64,000 nt of DNA from Gracilimonas amylolytica (lineage in GTDB: Bacteria; Bacteroidota; Rhodothermia; Balneolales; Balneolaceae). The position numbers and the translations under genes are program-made. The stretch is taken from contig NZ_PQBS01000037.1 in assembly GCF_002911695.1 (NCBI RefSeq), positions 1 to 64,000 of the forward strand. Direction: 5' to 3'. The notes beneath the pieces were generated by a model that was given only the letters and a program-made list of their open reading frames with translations, had not been told where the DNA came from and searched no databases. Shown in pieces: positions 63,308 through 64,000 of this stretch; the stretch's first letter is position 1; each line of letters begins with the position of its first letter.

Positions 63308-64000
63308 CTATTTCTTTTTTGGTTTGAATGATCCTGATTCCAGTGCTTTAATAAAATCTTCGCCGAAACGATAAATATCGCCGGCACCCATTGTAATGAT
63401 GATATCATCTTCCTCAGCCACCTCTTTAAGGGTTTTAGTGACATCCTCTTTGTTTTCTAAATACATCACATTCTTGTGGCCATACTGTTCAGCCGTATCC
63501 GAGATCAACTTACCGGAAACCCCCTCGATCGGTTTTTCGCGGGAAGGATACACATCGGTTACAATGAGCATTTCGGCATCAAAGAAGGACAGGCCGAATT
63601 CCTTGTACAATTCCTGAGTTCGGGAGTACAGGTGCGGCTGAAAGACCGCGACTACTCGTCTGTCGGGCCAGCCTTTTCTGGCCGCCTGAAGGGTTGCCTG
63701 CACTTCAGTTGGGTGATGGGCATAGTCATCGATCACCATACACCCATTTTCATATTTCAGCTGGAACCTTCTGAAGACACCCTCAAAATGTTCGATTCCT
63801 TTTTTGATCAGTTTGAAATCAATATTCAGTTCAATACCGGTAGCGATGGCGGCCAGGGCATTTTTCACATTATGCTCGCCGGGAGCTTTTAAAGTGACGA
63901 CCCCAAGCTTTTCGCCTTCATACATCACGGTAAAGGTGCTGGTGAATGCATCACTGCGAATATCCACAGCCCTAAGCTGAGCCTGAGGATTCAACCCATA
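63308..64000 (-). CDS. murC: UDP-N-acetylmuramate--L-alanine ligase, C-terminal part
   Basis: The C-terminal half of MurC, continuing past the window end (the frame is open at 64000). It adds the first amino acid to UDP-MurNAc in peptidoglycan synthesis. Visible are GEHNVKNALAAIA, FEGVFRRFQL, DDYAHHPTEV and FQPHLYSRT, the last two being MurC-specific. It overlaps none of ftsQ: its TAG is immediately followed by the ftsQ TTG. Confidence 0.96.
   Translation of the reverse strand, partial: YGLNPQAQLRAVDIRSDAFTSTFTVMYEGEKLGVVTLKAPGEHNVKNALAAIATGIELNIDFKLIKKGIEHFEGVFRRFQLKYENGCMVIDDYAHHPTEVQATLQAARKGWPDRRVVAVFQPHLYSRTQELYKEFGLSFFDAEMLIVTDVYPSREKPIEGVSGKLISDTAEQYGHKNVMYLENKEDVTKTLKEVAEEDDIIITMGAGDIYRFGEDFIKALESGSFKPKKK

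Overview
The window reads as a chromosomal segment of a Gram-negative bacterium of the Bacteroidota/Chlorobiota/Balneolota (FCB) assemblage, most likely a marine or saline Balneolota-type heterotroph. This is inferred from gene content and style: a TonB-dependent receptor, SusC-independent outer-membrane proteins, M16 peptidase pairs, MutS2, class II DAHP synthase, a group II branched-chain aminotransferase, a murC-ftsQ-ftsA-ftsZ cluster, moderate G+C, and frequent but not universal AAGGAG-type ribosome sites. No rRNA, tRNA or CRISPR array was recognised.

Layout. 1-1280 is an IS256-family insertion sequence cut at or near its left end. 1776-6870 (minus strand) holds a DinB-like protein, a two-gene M16 peptidase pair (one active, one with its zinc site lost) and a GntR/UTRA regulator. 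7082-17714 is a sulfur-metabolism island: a split YeeE/YedE transporter, two MBL-rhodanese (persulfide dioxygenase-like) paralogues, a SulP-MFS-rhodanese operon, a type II sulfide:quinone oxidoreductase and a cysteine-containing TauE/SafE-like membrane protein, with a small methyltransferase embedded. Together these could oxidise sulfide to persulfide, then to sulfite or thiosulfate, and move the anions across the membrane. 17772-24541 is housekeeping (tag, ppc, ilvE, crcB, a hydroxyacid dehydrogenase, a Nudix hydrolase). 24722-31702 carries a secreted subtilase lipoprotein, a sugar kinase/SemiSWEET/RdgB run, an asparaginase-like hydrolase, a sodium:solute symporter and a flavin reductase.

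31703-32231 is a strongly structured non-coding stretch. 32232-33955 is a class IV aminotransferase followed by a P-loop sulfotransferase-like gene. 34033-43654 (minus strand) has purA, a STAS protein, secF, secD, a membrane hypothetical, uvrA and a receiver-adenylate cyclase. 43772-50919 has a class II DAHP synthase, then a protein-quality-control run (small heat-shock protein, HtrA protease, ClpB). The small heat-shock gene has a textbook sigma-54 promoter with an upstream inverted repeat. 47404-48279, between the HtrA gene and clpB, contains two tandem copies of a conserved box-plus-hairpin RNA motif and an approximately 475-bp MITE-like palindromic element.

51101-52150 is an A+T-rich solitary restriction-type nuclease gene with repeat-rich flanks. 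mutS2, a BtuB-like receptor, a PhzF-like isomerase translationally coupled to a TauE/SafE permease, and a small beta-barrel protein follow. The window ends in the division cluster, read on the minus strand: murC (partial), ftsQ, an unnamed 90-residue ORF, ftsA and ftsZ.

The most interesting undescribed candidates are the TTTGTACCCC-box/CTGATAC-loop RNA motif, the structured intergenic RNA at 31703-31948, the aminotransferase/sulfotransferase-like pair, and the small division-cluster ORF. All functional statements rest on reading motifs by eye; no database search was run.
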